From contig JBKQSL010000091.1 in the NCBI GenBank assembly GCA_052143655.1, forward strand, positions 1-28,114: DNA of 28,114 nt. The letters are read 5' to 3'. A program made the position numbers and the translations under genes. Below are positions 7,720 to 17,349 of this stretch, one piece after another. Every line of letters begins with the position of its first letter. Positions within the stretch are counted from its first letter, which is position 1. The notes below the pieces were generated by a model, which saw only the letters and a list, made by a program, of their open reading frames with translations, made no database searches and was not told the DNA's origin. Origin of the DNA: CAVSUR01 sp052143655 (GTDB taxonomy: Bacteria > Actinomycetota > Actinomycetes > Streptosporangiales > Streptosporangiaceae).

Positions 7720-8687
7720 CGGGCGGGCTCGGCCAGGGTCAGGCCGAAGTCCCCGTCGGGATCGGTCCAGCACTGCAGCGCCCGCAGGCCGGCCGCGGCC
7801 AGCTCGGCGGGGACGCCGTCGCGGCGGAATTTCGCCGATATCTCGGTGCGCATTTCCTCCCCGGCCGCGAAGCCGACCGTAAGCCCCAGGTCGCCGATCG
7901 TGACGTGCTGCGCGCTGGCCGCGCGCAGCCGCATCTCGATCCACTCGCGCTCCGCGTCCCAGACCGCGACATGCTCGAACTCCTCGACGGCGAAGTCGGC
8001 CGCCAGCTCCCGGTTCAGCACGCGCAGCACGTTCCGGTTGAACTCCGCGGTCACCCCGGCGTCGTCGTCGTAGGCGCGCAGCAGCCGGCTGGTGTCCTTG
8101 ACCAGGTCCGTGCCGAGCAGGAACGTGTCCCCGGGCCGCAGCGCGGCCGCGACCTGCCCCAGCAGGCGAGCCCGCCCGACCGGATCCAGGTTGCCGATGG
8201 TCGAGCCGAGGAACGCGATCATGCGGGGGCGGCCGCCCGGGATGGTGCCGAGGTCATGCTCGAAGTCCCCGACGAGCGGGGCGATCCGCAGGCCCGGGAA
8301 CTCGGCTGCCAGCGCGCCGGCGGCCTCGGTGAGCACGGCCGGATCCACGTCGAAGGGCGTGAACTCGCGCAAGGTGCCGCCATCGCGCAGAGCGCGCAGC
8401 AGCAGCCTGGTCTTGGCCGAGGTGCCGCTGCCCAGCTCGACCAGTGACGCGCACCGCGACAGCCGGGCGATCTGCGCCGCGCGCTGGCGCAGGATCGTGG
8501 TCTCCGCCCGGGTGGGGTAGTACTCCGGCAGCCGGGTGACCTGGTCGAACAGCTCACTGCCGCGCTCGTCGTAGAAGTACTTGGGCGGCAGGGTCTTCGG
8601 GGTGGCGGTCAGGCCGGCCCGCACGTCCGCGCGCAGCGCGTCGAGGTACCGGCCGGGATGTGCCTGGACATGGTCCGGCGCAGGCAT
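7716..8687 (-). CDS. egtD: L-histidine N-alpha-methyltransferase EgtD
   Basis: 323 residues, close to the 321 of the mycobacterial enzyme. EgtD adds three methyl groups from SAM to the alpha-amino group of histidine to give hercynine, the first ergothioneine intermediate. SAM-binding motif I is VELGSGTSAKT (83-93). The histidine-binding residues known for mycobacterial EgtD fall at the same numbers here: Tyr56 in LPEYYPTR, Asn166 in GSTIGNLDP, Glu282 and Ser284 in TEIS. The protein should therefore be active. It is the last gene of the minus-strand egt operon, starting three bases after the egtC stop. Its own stop overlaps the convergent alkA-like stop. Confidence 0.95.
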   Translation of the reverse strand: MPAPDHVQAHPGRYLDALRADVRAGLTATPKTLPPKYFYDERGSELFDQVTRLPEYYPTRAETTILRQRAAQIARLSRCASLVELGSGTSAKTRLLLRALRDGGTLREFTPFDVDPAVLTEAAGALAAEFPGLRIAPLVGDFEHDLGTIPGGRPRMIAFLGSTIGNLDPVGRARLLGQVAAALRPGDTFLLGTDLVKDTSRLLRAYDDDAGVTAEFNRNVLRVLNRELAADFAVEEFEHVAVWDAEREWIEMRLRAASAQHVTIGDLGLTVGFAAGEEMRTEISAKFRRDGVPAELAAAGLRALQCWTDPDGDFGLTLAEPAR

Positions 8688-8690
8688 CAG

Positions 8691-9386
8691 TCAGGCCTCC
8701 AGGTTGGTGATGGTCACGCCGCCGTCGGTCACGTCGACGAGATGCCGGTCGGGCACGTCCGACCAGCGCGGATCATCGTCGTAGGGCTCGCTGGCCACCA
8801 CCACGCCGTCGTCGGCGCGCAGGATGCTGAGCGTGTCCTCCCACCGGGTGGCGAGGATCCGGCGGCCGTCGGTAAGCAGCAGGTTCAGCCGCGCGCCGGG
8901 CGCGCGCCGGCCCAGGCTGGCCACGAACTCGCCGGCCCGCTCCGGGCCGAACTCGAACAGGTGCGCGGCCAGCAGCGCGGAATCGCACATGGACTCGGCC
9001 GCAGGGTGCGGGCCGAGAACGGCCCGGTCCAGCACGCCGTTGTGGGACAGCAGCCACCGGCCGGAGGCGAACGGCGCCGCCGCCGTCTCATCGGCGGGCA
9101 TCCCCGTGGTGGCGGACCGCACCGCCGCGAGCGCGCAGGTGGCCGTGATCACCGGCGCCACCGACGCGAAGGATGGATCGGCCCACAGCGGCCGGGCCGA
9201 CCGCCAGCGGGCCGGCTCCGGGCGCGAGCCGGCGTAGAAGCCGACCCCCCAGCCGTCCGCGTTCATCCGGCCGTGCCGCTGCCGCCGCGGGGCGTAGGAC
9301 TGCACGAGCAGCCCGTGTGCGGGCTCCAGCAGCAGGCCAGCCAGCGTGCGCGGGGCGGTGCCCAGGTAGGCCAGGTGACGGCACAC
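8691..9386 (-). CDS. egtC: Gamma-glutamyl-hercynylcysteine sulfoxide amidohydrolase EgtC
   Basis: 231 residues with a GTG start that directly abuts the egtB stop (TGA then GTG). It begins MCRHLAYLG, so removal of Met exposes Cys2, the N-terminal nucleophile of class II glutamine amidotransferases. NADGWGVGFY and LLSHNG are the other conserved parts of the glutaminase pocket. In ergothioneine synthesis EgtC removes the glutamate from gamma-glutamyl-hercynylcysteine sulfoxide. Position and length fit this role rather than a general amidotransferase. It is translated between egtB and egtD with no room for a separate promoter. Confidence 0.95.
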   Translation of the reverse strand: MCRHLAYLGTAPRTLAGLLLEPAHGLLVQSYAPRRQRHGRMNADGWGVGFYAGSRPEPARWRSARPLWADPSFASVAPVITATCALAAVRSATTGMPADETAAAPFASGRWLLSHNGVLDRAVLGPHPAAESMCDSALLAAHLFEFGPERAGEFVASLGRRAPGARLNLLLTDGRRILATRWEDTLSILRADDGVVVASEPYDDDPRWSDVPDRHLVDVTDGGVTITNLEA

Positions 9387-10649
9387 TCAGGCGTCCCAGG
9401 CCAGCCGCATGCCGGTGAAGATCTGCCGCCGGATCGGGTAGTCCCAGTTGCGGAACGACGGCCGGATCGCCGTCGCGGCCACCGCCCAGGAGCCGCCGCG
9501 CAGCACCTTGTAGTCAGGCCCGAAGAACGGCTCGCTGTACTGGCGGTAGATCATCGGCGTGAACCCCGGCCACGGGGCGAAGTCCGACGACGTCCACTCC
9601 CACACGTCGCCGATCATCTGCTCGGCCCCGTAGCCGGACGCGCCCGCCGGATAGGCGCCGGCCGGGGCCGGACGCAGCCCCAGGCCGCCTAGGTTGGCCA
9701 GGTGCTCGGCGGGCGGCTGCGATCCCCACGGCCAGCGCCGGCGGGACTGGCGGGCCGGATCCCACGCGCAGGCCTTCTCCCATTCCACCTCGGTCGGCAG
9801 CCGTGCTCCGGCCCACGCCGCGAACGCCTCCGCCTCGTAGAAGCAGATGTGCTGCACCGGCTCGTCGGGCGGGACATCCTCCTCGACCCCGAAGCGCACC
9901 CGGGTACCCTCAGTGGTCCAGAACTTCGGCCGCTCCAGCCCGGCCTGTGCCCGGTGCGCCCAGCCGGGCGCCGACCATAGCTCCCGGCGGCGGTAGCCGC
10001 CGTCGGCGATAAACTCGCGCCACTGCGCGCTGGTCACCGGCACCCGGCCGATCCAGAACGGCCCGACCTGGACGGTGTGCGCGGGCCGCTCGTTGTCCAG
10101 CGAGAACGGCTCGGTGGCCGCATCGACGCCGAGCACGAACTCCCCGCCGGGGACGAGCACCCGGTTCGGCTGCACCGGGCGGCCGGGCGGCAGCAACCGG
10201 CGCTCCAGCAGGACCGGCGGTCCCTGCCGCAGCTGCAGGGTGGCGAACATGGTCTCGTCGTGCTGCTCCTCGTGCTGCACGACCATCGCCGCGGTGAACA
10301 GCTCGTCGGCCGGGGTGCGGTCCAGCACGTCGAGCACCCGGCCGCGGACCTCGTGGTCGTAGGCCCGGGCCTGCACCGGCGGCAGCAGCGGCAGCGACGG
10401 GCGGTCGGCGCGGCGGTGCTTGAAGGCATCGTAGAGCGAGTCGACGTCGGGCGGCAGCATGCCGGGCCGGCTGGGGTCGCCGCCGCGCAGCAGCCACAGC
10501 TCCTCCTGCTGGCCGACGTGCGCGAGATCCCAGACCAGCGGGCTCATCAGCGGGTCGTGCTGGGCGACCAGCGTGGGCTCGTCCAGATCGGTCAGGTAGA
10601 GCGTGCGCGTGCGGGCGCGCTCCAGGCTGGCGGCGACTTCCTCATGCAT
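9387..10649 (-). CDS. egtB: Hercynine oxygenase EgtB (sulfoxide synthase)
   Basis: 420 residues from ATG 10649, which follows GAGGAG by seven bases; a longer upstream frame runs through egtA and is rejected. The N-terminal DinB-like four-helix part supplies the three iron-binding histidines: His44 in DLAHVGQQEE and His126 and His130 in QHEEQHDE. The C-terminal part is an FGE-sulfatase fold ending in DVWEWTSSDF, LRGGSW and RPSFRNWDYP. The non-haem iron enzyme joins hercynine to gamma-glutamylcysteine with oxygen. The start overlaps the egtA stop by eight bases, which suggests translational coupling with the enzyme that makes its thiol substrate. Confidence 0.95.
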   Translation of the reverse strand: MHEEVAASLERARTRTLYLTDLDEPTLVAQHDPLMSPLVWDLAHVGQQEELWLLRGGDPSRPGMLPPDVDSLYDAFKHRRADRPSLPLLPPVQARAYDHEVRGRVLDVLDRTPADELFTAAMVVQHEEQHDETMFATLQLRQGPPVLLERRLLPPGRPVQPNRVLVPGGEFVLGVDAATEPFSLDNERPAHTVQVGPFWIGRVPVTSAQWREFIADGGYRRRELWSAPGWAHRAQAGLERPKFWTTEGTRVRFGVEEDVPPDEPVQHICFYEAEAFAAWAGARLPTEVEWEKACAWDPARQSRRRWPWGSQPPAEHLANLGGLGLRPAPAGAYPAGASGYGAEQMIGDVWEWTSSDFAPWPGFTPMIYRQYSEPFFGPDYKVLRGGSWAVAATAIRPSFRNWDYPIRRQIFTGMRLAWDA

Positions 10650-12135
10650 GGGCAAGCTCCTCGAAGGCGGCGTGCGGGCCGATCTCGCCGATCCGCTCGG
10701 CGAGCAGGTCACCGGGACAGCGCCCGGACTCGACCAGTTCGGCGAGGTCGGCGACGGCACGGGCGAGGCGGGCGGGAGCACGGCCGGCGGCGATGTCCAG
10801 GCACCGGCGGGCCGACGCGGCCAGCCGGGGGTCGGCCAGGCCGTCGCGGGCCGCGCTGGCCCACAGGGCCGCCGCCTGCTCGGTGGCCTCGGTGGCCAGG
10901 TCGGCCGCGACCGGATCGTCCATCAGCGTGGCGGCCACCGCGGCGACGGCCGGCCACCACCGTGGCGCGGCCACGTCCAGGTAGCGCAGTTCCAGGTAGC
11001 CGCGCAGCCGGACCGGCGGGAACAAGGTGGTCAGGTGCACGTCCAGGTCGGCCGTGGTCGGGGCCCGGCCGCCGAGCCGGACCCGCCCGCTGGCCCAGTG
11101 CTCGAACGGCACCCGGGCGCGGACCGCGGTCACCTCCTCGCCGCGGCCGGACCGGATGAAGGCCACCGGCGCCCGCAGCGCGAACCGCGCCCACGCGGCG
11201 GCCGGATCCAGGCTGCCATCGGCATCGGGGGCGGCGGCGACGCAGCCGGGAACCGGCCCGCAGCTGCGGGCGCCCAGCCGGCTCCAGGCTCGCTGGCGTG
11301 CCGACTTCCAGCCGGTGTCGCGGCCGCACAGCCACGGCGAGCTGGCGGAGATCGCCAGCAGCGTCGGCCCGAGCCGGTAGGCGCGGGCTACCCGCTGCGC
11401 CCACTCGCACGGCGGTCCCGCCTGCAGGTTGACCTGCAAGGCAGCAGTCGAGGTCATCATCACAGCGGCCGCGCGGGCCCGGCCTGTCGCCGCGTAATGC
11501 TCGGCCATGGCCCGGTAGCGGGGGCGGGGGTTGATCCGGCAGGGCGGCCGGAGCGGGTCAGCGCCGGCGTGGGCGAGGCCGAGCCGCAGCCCGGCGAGCG
11601 TCAGCCGGGCGCTCACCAGGTCGTGCCGCAGCTGGGTGACGGCCGTCACCACGTCCGGAGACGGCGGTCCGGACAGTTCCAGCTGGCCGCCAGGCTCCAG
11701 GGTGACCGCGGTCGGCCCGGCGACGGCGCCGACGATCTCCGGCAGCGGCGCGGCCCGGTCCCAGGGCACCCGGTCGGCTACCGAGTCCAGGTCCACGAGG
11801 TGAGTCTCGATTTCCAGGCCGACCGCGCCGACCTGAGACTCGGCGAGCGCCGCGCGCTGCGACCACGCGTAAGCGGCTGCCACGGTCAGGGGCTCCGTCG
11901 AGGCGGCAGCGTCGCGCGCTGAGCTGTCCTGGGCGGCAGTGGCCTGAGCAGAGCCCCCGCGGGCGGCACTGCCGCGGGCCGGGCCGTCCTGGGCCGGGCG
12001 GTCCTGGGCCGGGCCGTCCTGGGCAGAGCCGATCCGGGCAGAGCCGATCCGGGCTGAGCCGTCGTGAGATGAGCCGTCGCGGTTGCGGGCGTTGCGAGCA
12101 GAGGCGTCGCGATCGGAGGCATTGAGAACGGCCAT
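10642..12135 (-). CDS. egtA: Glutamate-cysteine ligase EgtA
   Basis: 497 residues from ATG 12135, with GGAGGGG just upstream; a longer open frame to 12279 lacks a good site. EgtA makes gamma-glutamylcysteine for EgtB. The conserved ligase starts near LTVAAAYAWSQ and contains VGLEIETHLVD, LEPGGQLELSGPP, MTSTAALQVNLQAG and LRGYLELRYLD, all typical of the GCS2 family. The first 75 residues are an unusual Ser/Ala/Asp/Gly extension built largely from five-residue repeats (DGSAR, IGSAQ, DGPAQ), encoded by a 15-bp tandem array. It is the first gene of the operon egtA-egtB-egtC-egtD. Confidence 0.93.
   Translation of the reverse strand: MAVLNASDRDASARNARNRDGSSHDGSARIGSARIGSAQDGPAQDRPAQDGPARGSAARGGSAQATAAQDSSARDAAASTEPLTVAAAYAWSQRAALAESQVGAVGLEIETHLVDLDSVADRVPWDRAAPLPEIVGAVAGPTAVTLEPGGQLELSGPPSPDVVTAVTQLRHDLVSARLTLAGLRLGLAHAGADPLRPPCRINPRPRYRAMAEHYAATGRARAAAVMMTSTAALQVNLQAGPPCEWAQRVARAYRLGPTLLAISASSPWLCGRDTGWKSARQRAWSRLGARSCGPVPGCVAAAPDADGSLDPAAAWARFALRAPVAFIRSGRGEEVTAVRARVPFEHWASGRVRLGGRAPTTADLDVHLTTLFPPVRLRGYLELRYLDVAAPRWWPAVAAVAATLMDDPVAADLATEATEQAAALWASAARDGLADPRLAASARRCLDIAAGRAPARLARAVADLAELVESGRCPGDLLAERIGEIGPHAAFEELAHA
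11976..12080 (-). repeat. Seven 15-bp tandem units in the egtA N-terminal region
   Basis: On the plus strand the units read like GGGCCGGGCCGTCCT and drift to GGGCAGAGCCGATCC and GAGATGAGCCGTCGC. They stay in frame and encode five-residue repeats in a disordered extension of EgtA. Their number is likely to vary among relatives. Confidence 0.8.
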
Positions 12136-12214
12136 GATGGCCCCTCCAGGTCCGGGCCGGCGGGCACGCTGCCCGCCGCGGGTCGGTGCGGGGCGACCAG
12201 TTTCAGGCCGTCCT

Positions 12215-12242
12215 TGCTGGCTGCCGCCTTCGGCTGCCAGCA
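12215..12242. promoter_or_regulatory. Hairpin in the egtA leader
   Basis: TGCTGGC (12215-12221) pairs with GCCAGCA (12236-12242), and an inner GCC-TTC-GGC mini-stem sits within it. It lies 80-107 bases upstream of the egtA start on the minus strand. It could be part of the egtA leader or a terminator for transcription arriving from the right. I see no known riboswitch pattern. Confidence 0.35.
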
Positions 12243-12548
12243 CTCCCCACTCTAAGCCGGGGGTCTGACAACACCGCACCCGGCCATGGCCGGGCCCCTG
12301 AAGACCAGTTGGCCACGGGGATCGGTGCCAGTACCGTGACCTGCATGAAGACTGGTCAGCGCAGCGTTGTTGCGGCCGTGCGAGCTCGCTGCTCGCCGGC
12401 TGCCGCTGCCTGACTCAGCTCTGTCACATCCACCGCCGGCGGCCGGGAAACGGCTCGCCGGCCGCTTGGCCGCGCTGCGGCGTGACGGACGCCGGCCGCC
12501 TCCCGGCACCCGTCCCGGAAAGCCGTACCGTGCACGTCACCGAGACCC

Positions 12549-12704
12549 ATCACCAGATTCGCCGAGTTCTACCGCGACCGCGGGCACCAGCTGATCCCTG
12601 GCAGCACGCTCACCGAGGACCGTCCGCCGTCGCGGCGAGCAGCCGGATGGCGGCTGGACAACCATTGGCTGACCATCCGGCGAACACCAGATGCGCTGCG
12701 CTGA
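12549..12704 (+). pseudogene. Possible remnant of an alanyl-tRNA-synthetase-like N-terminus
   Basis: One frame reads ITRFAEFYRDRGHQLIPGST, which resembles the opening helix and strand of alanyl-tRNA synthetases and related stand-alone proteins (F-x-x-F/Y-x-x-R-G-H-x-x-x-P-x-S-x-L). After TLTED the similarity is lost; the frame ends at TGA 12702-12704 after an Arg-rich stretch. The similarity is short and judged by eye, so this may be chance. Confidence 0.3.
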
Positions 12705-12814
12705 CAGCGGCCGGGCGCCGATTTAGCGTCGGTTATGCGTGTATCGGCCCCGGCCGGCGGTCACGGCCAGGGCCCAGTGACGATCGCTCGACCCCCTCGC
12801 AAAGGAGCCTCTGG

Positions 12815-14620
12815 ATGCACGTACCGCACCGGGCCCAGGCCATCGCCGCCGCGGCGGCCGTCGTCGCCCTCAGCGCCGCGGGAGTGAGCTCGGCCGCCGC
12901 GGCCAGCCACCCCGCGCACACCGGAGCCGGCCACGCCGGCACCGCCACGCTGATCCGGCACCTCGTCGTGATCTTCGACGAGAACGTGTCCTTCGATCAC
13001 TACTTCGGCACCTACCCCTACGCGGCGAACCAGCCGGGGGAGCAGCCGTTCAACGCCCGGCCCGGCACGCCGGCCGTGAACGGTCTCTACGCCGACGTGA
13101 CTGGCGGCCAGCCCGCCGGCCCGCTGCTGACTAACAACCCGAACGAGTCGAACCCGCTGCGCCTGGGGCCGCAGGACCCGATGACCTGCGACCAGGATCA
13201 CGCCTACACGGCTGAGCAGCTGGCCGCCGACCACGGCGCCGAGGACCTTTACGCGCAGAACACCGGCCGCGGCGAGACGCTGGCGCAATGCCTGGCCGGC
13301 GAGGACTACCAGGGCAAGCCCGAGCAGGTCCCGCCGGGCGCCTCGTCCAACTACGCGGTCATGGACTATTACGACGGCAACACCGTGACCGCGCTGTGGA
13401 ACTACGCGCAGCACTACGCGATGAGCGACAACACCTACGGCACCACCTACGGCCCGTCGACCCCCGGCGCCCTCAACGTAACCGCCGCGCAGACCTACGG
13501 CTCGATCTGCGGGCCGTCGTCCGCGACGATCAACGACCCGGCCTGCTCGGCGCCGCCCGGCCATGACGCCTCCGACGTCGCCGCGTCCACGATCACCACG
13601 AGCCCCGGCGGGGCGACCCCGGTCTCTCAGCAGCCGAAGGCCGGGCCCGGCACGACCTTCAGCGACGCCGACCCGACCTACGACATCTGCTCCTACCTGC
13701 CCAGCTCCGACGGCGGCGACGGGAACACCCCGGCGACGACGCTGACGATGGGAGGCAACAACATCGGCGCGGAGCTCACCACGTCCGGCGTCACCTGGGG
13801 CTGGTTCGAGGGCGGCTTCGACCACGGCTACGTGCCCGGTCACGGCACCCCGCCGACCACCGCCCAGATCTGCGCGGAGCAGCACACGAACGTGGGCGGC
13901 AGCTCGGTCACCGACTACGTGCCGCATCACGAGCCGTTCCAGTACTTCGCCTCGACCGCGAACCCGATGCACCTGCCGCCGACCTCAGTGCCGATGGTCG
14001 GCCACAGCGACCAGGCCAACCACCAGTACGACATCGCCGACTTCTGGGCCGCGGCCGACACGGGCAACCTGCCGTCGGTGTCGTACCTCAAGGCGCCGGC
14101 GTATCAGGACGGGCACGCGGGCTACTCCGACCCGCTGGACGAGCAGGCCTGGCTGACCTCGACGATCAGCCACCTGGAGTCCCTGCCGACCTGGCGGTCG
14201 ACCGCCGTGGTCATTACCTGGGACGACTCCGACGGGTGGTACGACCACGTGCTCGGCCCGATCCTGACCCAGTCGCAGACCGAGGAGGATGCCCTCACCG
14301 GCGCCGGCCTGTGCGGCTCGCAGCTGAGCCAGGTGCCGGTCAACTCGGCCGGGCAGCCCGAGCAGGGCCGGTGCGGGGTCGGCCCGCGGCTGCCGTTCCT
14401 GCTCATCTCGCCGTGGGCGCGGTCGAACTACGTGGACAGCATGCTGATGGACCAGAGCTCGGTGGTGAAGTTCATCGAGTACAACTGGCACCTGCCCGGG
14501 CTCGGCAACGGCGCCGCCGACGCTGCCGCCGGGTCAATCCTGCCGATGTTCGACTTCAGCGGCCGGCCGAATCCGCCGCTGTTCCTCAGCCCGGCCACCG
14601 GCGAGCCCATCCGGCGCTGA
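12815..14620 (+). CDS. Secreted phosphoesterase (phospholipase C/acid phosphatase family)
   Basis: 601 residues. ATG 12815 is preceded by AAAGGAG at 12801-12807; the longer open frame from 12482 lacks support. Residues 1-33 form a signal peptide with an Ala-rich core. The mature protein begins with HLVVIFDENVSFDHYFGT (Glu56 and Asn57), the hallmark of the PF04185 phosphoesterase family of bacterial phospholipases C and AcpA-type acid phosphatases. A second metal-site segment, VVITWDDSDGWYDHV (about 466-480), and LPFLLISPWAR follow near the C-terminus. It is expected to hydrolyse phosphate esters outside the cell for phosphate supply. The exact substrate cannot be told apart by eye. A very strong terminator hairpin follows the stop. 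Confidence 0.85.
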   Translation: MHVPHRAQAIAAAAAVVALSAAGVSSAAAASHPAHTGAGHAGTATLIRHLVVIFDENVSFDHYFGTYPYAANQPGEQPFNARPGTPAVNGLYADVTGGQPAGPLLTNNPNESNPLRLGPQDPMTCDQDHAYTAEQLAADHGAEDLYAQNTGRGETLAQCLAGEDYQGKPEQVPPGASSNYAVMDYYDGNTVTALWNYAQHYAMSDNTYGTTYGPSTPGALNVTAAQTYGSICGPSSATINDPACSAPPGHDASDVAASTITTSPGGATPVSQQPKAGPGTTFSDADPTYDICSYLPSSDGGDGNTPATTLTMGGNNIGAELTTSGVTWGWFEGGFDHGYVPGHGTPPTTAQICAEQHTNVGGSSVTDYVPHHEPFQYFASTANPMHLPPTSVPMVGHSDQANHQYDIADFWAAADTGNLPSVSYLKAPAYQDGHAGYSDPLDEQAWLTSTISHLESLPTWRSTAVVITWDDSDGWYDHVLGPILTQSQTEEDALTGAGLCGSQLSQVPVNSAGQPEQGRCGVGPRLPFLLISPWARSNYVDSMLMDQSSVVKFIEYNWHLPGLGNGAADAAAGSILPMFDFSGRPNPPLFLSPATGEPIRR

Positions 14621-14639
14621 CCAGCCGCAGAACCCTTAC

Positions 14640-14680
14640 CCCGGTGCCGGGAACGCCGCGCGGCGTTTCCCGGCACCGGG
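14640..14680 (+). terminator. Strong terminator after the phosphoesterase gene
   Basis: CCCGGTGCCGGGAACGCC (14640-14657) pairs with 14662-14680 around a GCGC loop, with a single extra T in the second arm. The stem of 18 pairs starts 20 bases after the stop codon and is one of the best-formed hairpins in the window. Confidence 0.85.
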
Positions 14681-14789
14681 CATTTCCGGGTGATTACCGG
14701 CTATCGGGGCCCGATTGGGTGACGATGCTGAAATCGCAGGACGACCGGCGCAGGTCCGGTCGGCGCACCGAATCTTCCTGGAGGCTGGG

Positions 14790-15287
14790 ATGACACGGAA
14801 CAAGAAGCTCATGACCGCCGGCGCGGCGGTGATAGCCCTGGCGCTCGCGCCCGTCGCCGCCGCCGCAGCGAGCACCAGCTCGCCTGCCGCCCACCGGCAG
14901 TGGCCTGTGGTCATTCATGTGGTCGAGCACGCGGTCACCGACACTGTGCAGGAGTTCCACCCGCCCAGGAAGAGCCTGGGCGACGTGCTGGGCTTCCACA
15001 ATCCGGTCTACAACGCGGCCAACACGCGGCGGATCGCCACTGACAACGGCTACTGCGTCCGCACCGTCGCCACCGGCAAGACCGAATGGGAATGCACCTG
15101 GACCACCCTGCTGCCCGGCGGCCACATCACCGTCGAGGGCCCGTACTACGACGACGGCACCAACACCATCCTCAGCATCACCGGCGGGACCGGCCGCTAT
15201 GCCGGCGCCGCTGGCTCCATGCTGCTGCACGCCACCGGCAAGCCAGTCGGATCCGAGTACGACTTCGTTTTCCGCCTGACCCGCTGA
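14790..15287 (+). CDS. Small secreted AOC/dirigent-like barrel protein
   Basis: 165 residues. ATG 14790 follows CTGGAGG by a few bases. Residues 1-28 are a signal peptide (MTRNKK followed by an Ala/Val/Leu core). The mature part contains DVLGFHNPVYNA, GYCVRTVATGKTEWECTWTT and ITGGTGRYAGAAGSM. This pattern is shared with allene-oxide-cyclase-like barrel proteins and dirigent proteins, small eight-stranded barrels. Two cysteines (in GYC and WEC) lie close together in the sequence and could form a disulfide. Bacterial members have no agreed function, and an enzymatic role should not be assumed. The gene has its own terminators on both sides and is probably monocistronic. Confidence 0.7.
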   Translation: MTRNKKLMTAGAAVIALALAPVAAAAASTSSPAAHRQWPVVIHVVEHAVTDTVQEFHPPRKSLGDVLGFHNPVYNAANTRRIATDNGYCVRTVATGKTEWECTWTTLLPGGHITVEGPYYDDGTNTILSITGGTGRYAGAAGSMLLHATGKPVGSEYDFVFRLTR

Positions 15288-15297
15288 CAGCACGGTC

Positions 15298-15338
15298 GGC
15301 GATGGGGGCCAGCCTGCGCGGCGCCGGCTCCCATCGCC
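15298..15338 (+). terminator. Terminator after the AOC-like gene
   Basis: GGCGATGGGGGCC (15298-15310) pairs with GGCTCCCATCGCC (15326-15338), with one G-T wobble and a 15-base loop. It begins 10 bases after the stop codon. Confidence 0.8.
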
Positions 15339-15383
15339 GCCCGCGCCGGACGGCGGGCACCTGCCAGCCGATCCGGGTCGGGC

Positions 15384-15571
15384 GTGGCGCTGGTCGGCAT
15401 CGTGATCGGGCCGCAGTCCTCGGCCTGGTCCAGATGCAGGGCGCAGTCGAGGTGCTGTACCTGCTCGGCTTCGGGTTCCTGCTGTTCCCGGCGCTGGCGC
15501 TCCTGCTGCGGCCATGGAGCCCGGTCCCGGCTGCCCGGAGTGCCCCGGTGGCCGCCGAGCAGGCACACTAG
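15384..15571 (+). pseudogene. Frameshifted C-terminal remnant of a membrane protein
   Basis: One frame from GTG 15384 encodes VALVGIVIG. From 15410 the next frame continues as AAVLGLVQMQGAVEVLYLL, then GFGFLLFPALALLLRPW, and ends at TAG 15569-15571. Joined by a single frameshift near 15410, the two parts give two transmembrane helices and a short Pro/Ala tail, like the end of a small membrane protein or transporter. No start or earlier part is visible upstream. It may be decayed, or a small real gene with a sequencing error. Confidence 0.35.
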
Positions 15572-15575
15572 GGCC

Positions 15576-17147
<1,572 letters not shown>

Positions 17148-17171
17148 CGCGCTCCGTCGCCGCGCGGTCTG

Positions 17172-17224
17172 CATGATCGTGGTAATTCGTCATGTCTATG
17201 TGCGGACGAGTTACCGCGATCATG
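17172..17224. terminator. 20-bp imperfect inverted repeat between mmsA and the sigma gene
   Basis: CATGATCGTGGTAATTCGTC (17172-17191) is mirrored by GACGAGTTACCGCGATCATG (17205-17224) around a 13-base loop. The two differences would be wobble pairs in RNA. It starts 24 bases after the mmsA stop and is AT-richer than its surroundings. It may be a terminator, an operator or a trace of a small mobile element. Confidence 0.55.
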
Positions 17225-17349
17225 AGACCGGCCGGGATGGGCAGGAGCCGTGGTGGCTGGGACGGGGCCACTGGCGGCCGCGCCGGGCTGCAGCGGGGCA
17301 ACTGGCGAGGGCCGGGCGGACTGTCGGCGGGGGCTGCGACACTGGGATC

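Larger units (their letters stand above)
12136..12814. other. Intergenic region without an intact gene
   Basis: This 680-bp stretch holds the egtA ribosome site, the hairpin at 12215-12242, a perfect 16-bp palindrome CCCGGCCATGGCCGGG (12279-12294), a possible remnant of an alanyl-tRNA-synthetase-like gene (12549-12704) and the AAAGGAG site of the phosphoesterase gene (12801-12807). Near 12715-12752, GCCGAT and ATCGGC form a 6-bp stem around a relatively AT-rich 20-base loop, perhaps part of the phosphoesterase promoter. Nothing else is recognisable. Confidence 0.6.

Noticed and set aside
10650..10781. 44-codon extension of EgtB into egtA
   Set aside because: EgtB has a good ribosome site and a normal-length N-terminus at 10649; the extension is Pro/Ser-rich shadow sequence.
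12279..12294. 16-bp perfect palindrome CCCGGCCATGGCCGGG as an operator
   Set aside because: GC-only arms of this kind arise often in such DNA, and there is no promoter beside it to support a role.
12482..12814. In-frame N-terminal extension of the phosphoesterase
   Set aside because: The signal peptide and AAAGGAG site are at 12815; the extra 111 codons are unconserved in appearance.
17173..17349. N-terminal extension of the sigma factor from 17173
   Set aside because: It would translate the inverted repeat and a low-complexity stretch; sigma-2 begins just after GTG 17350.
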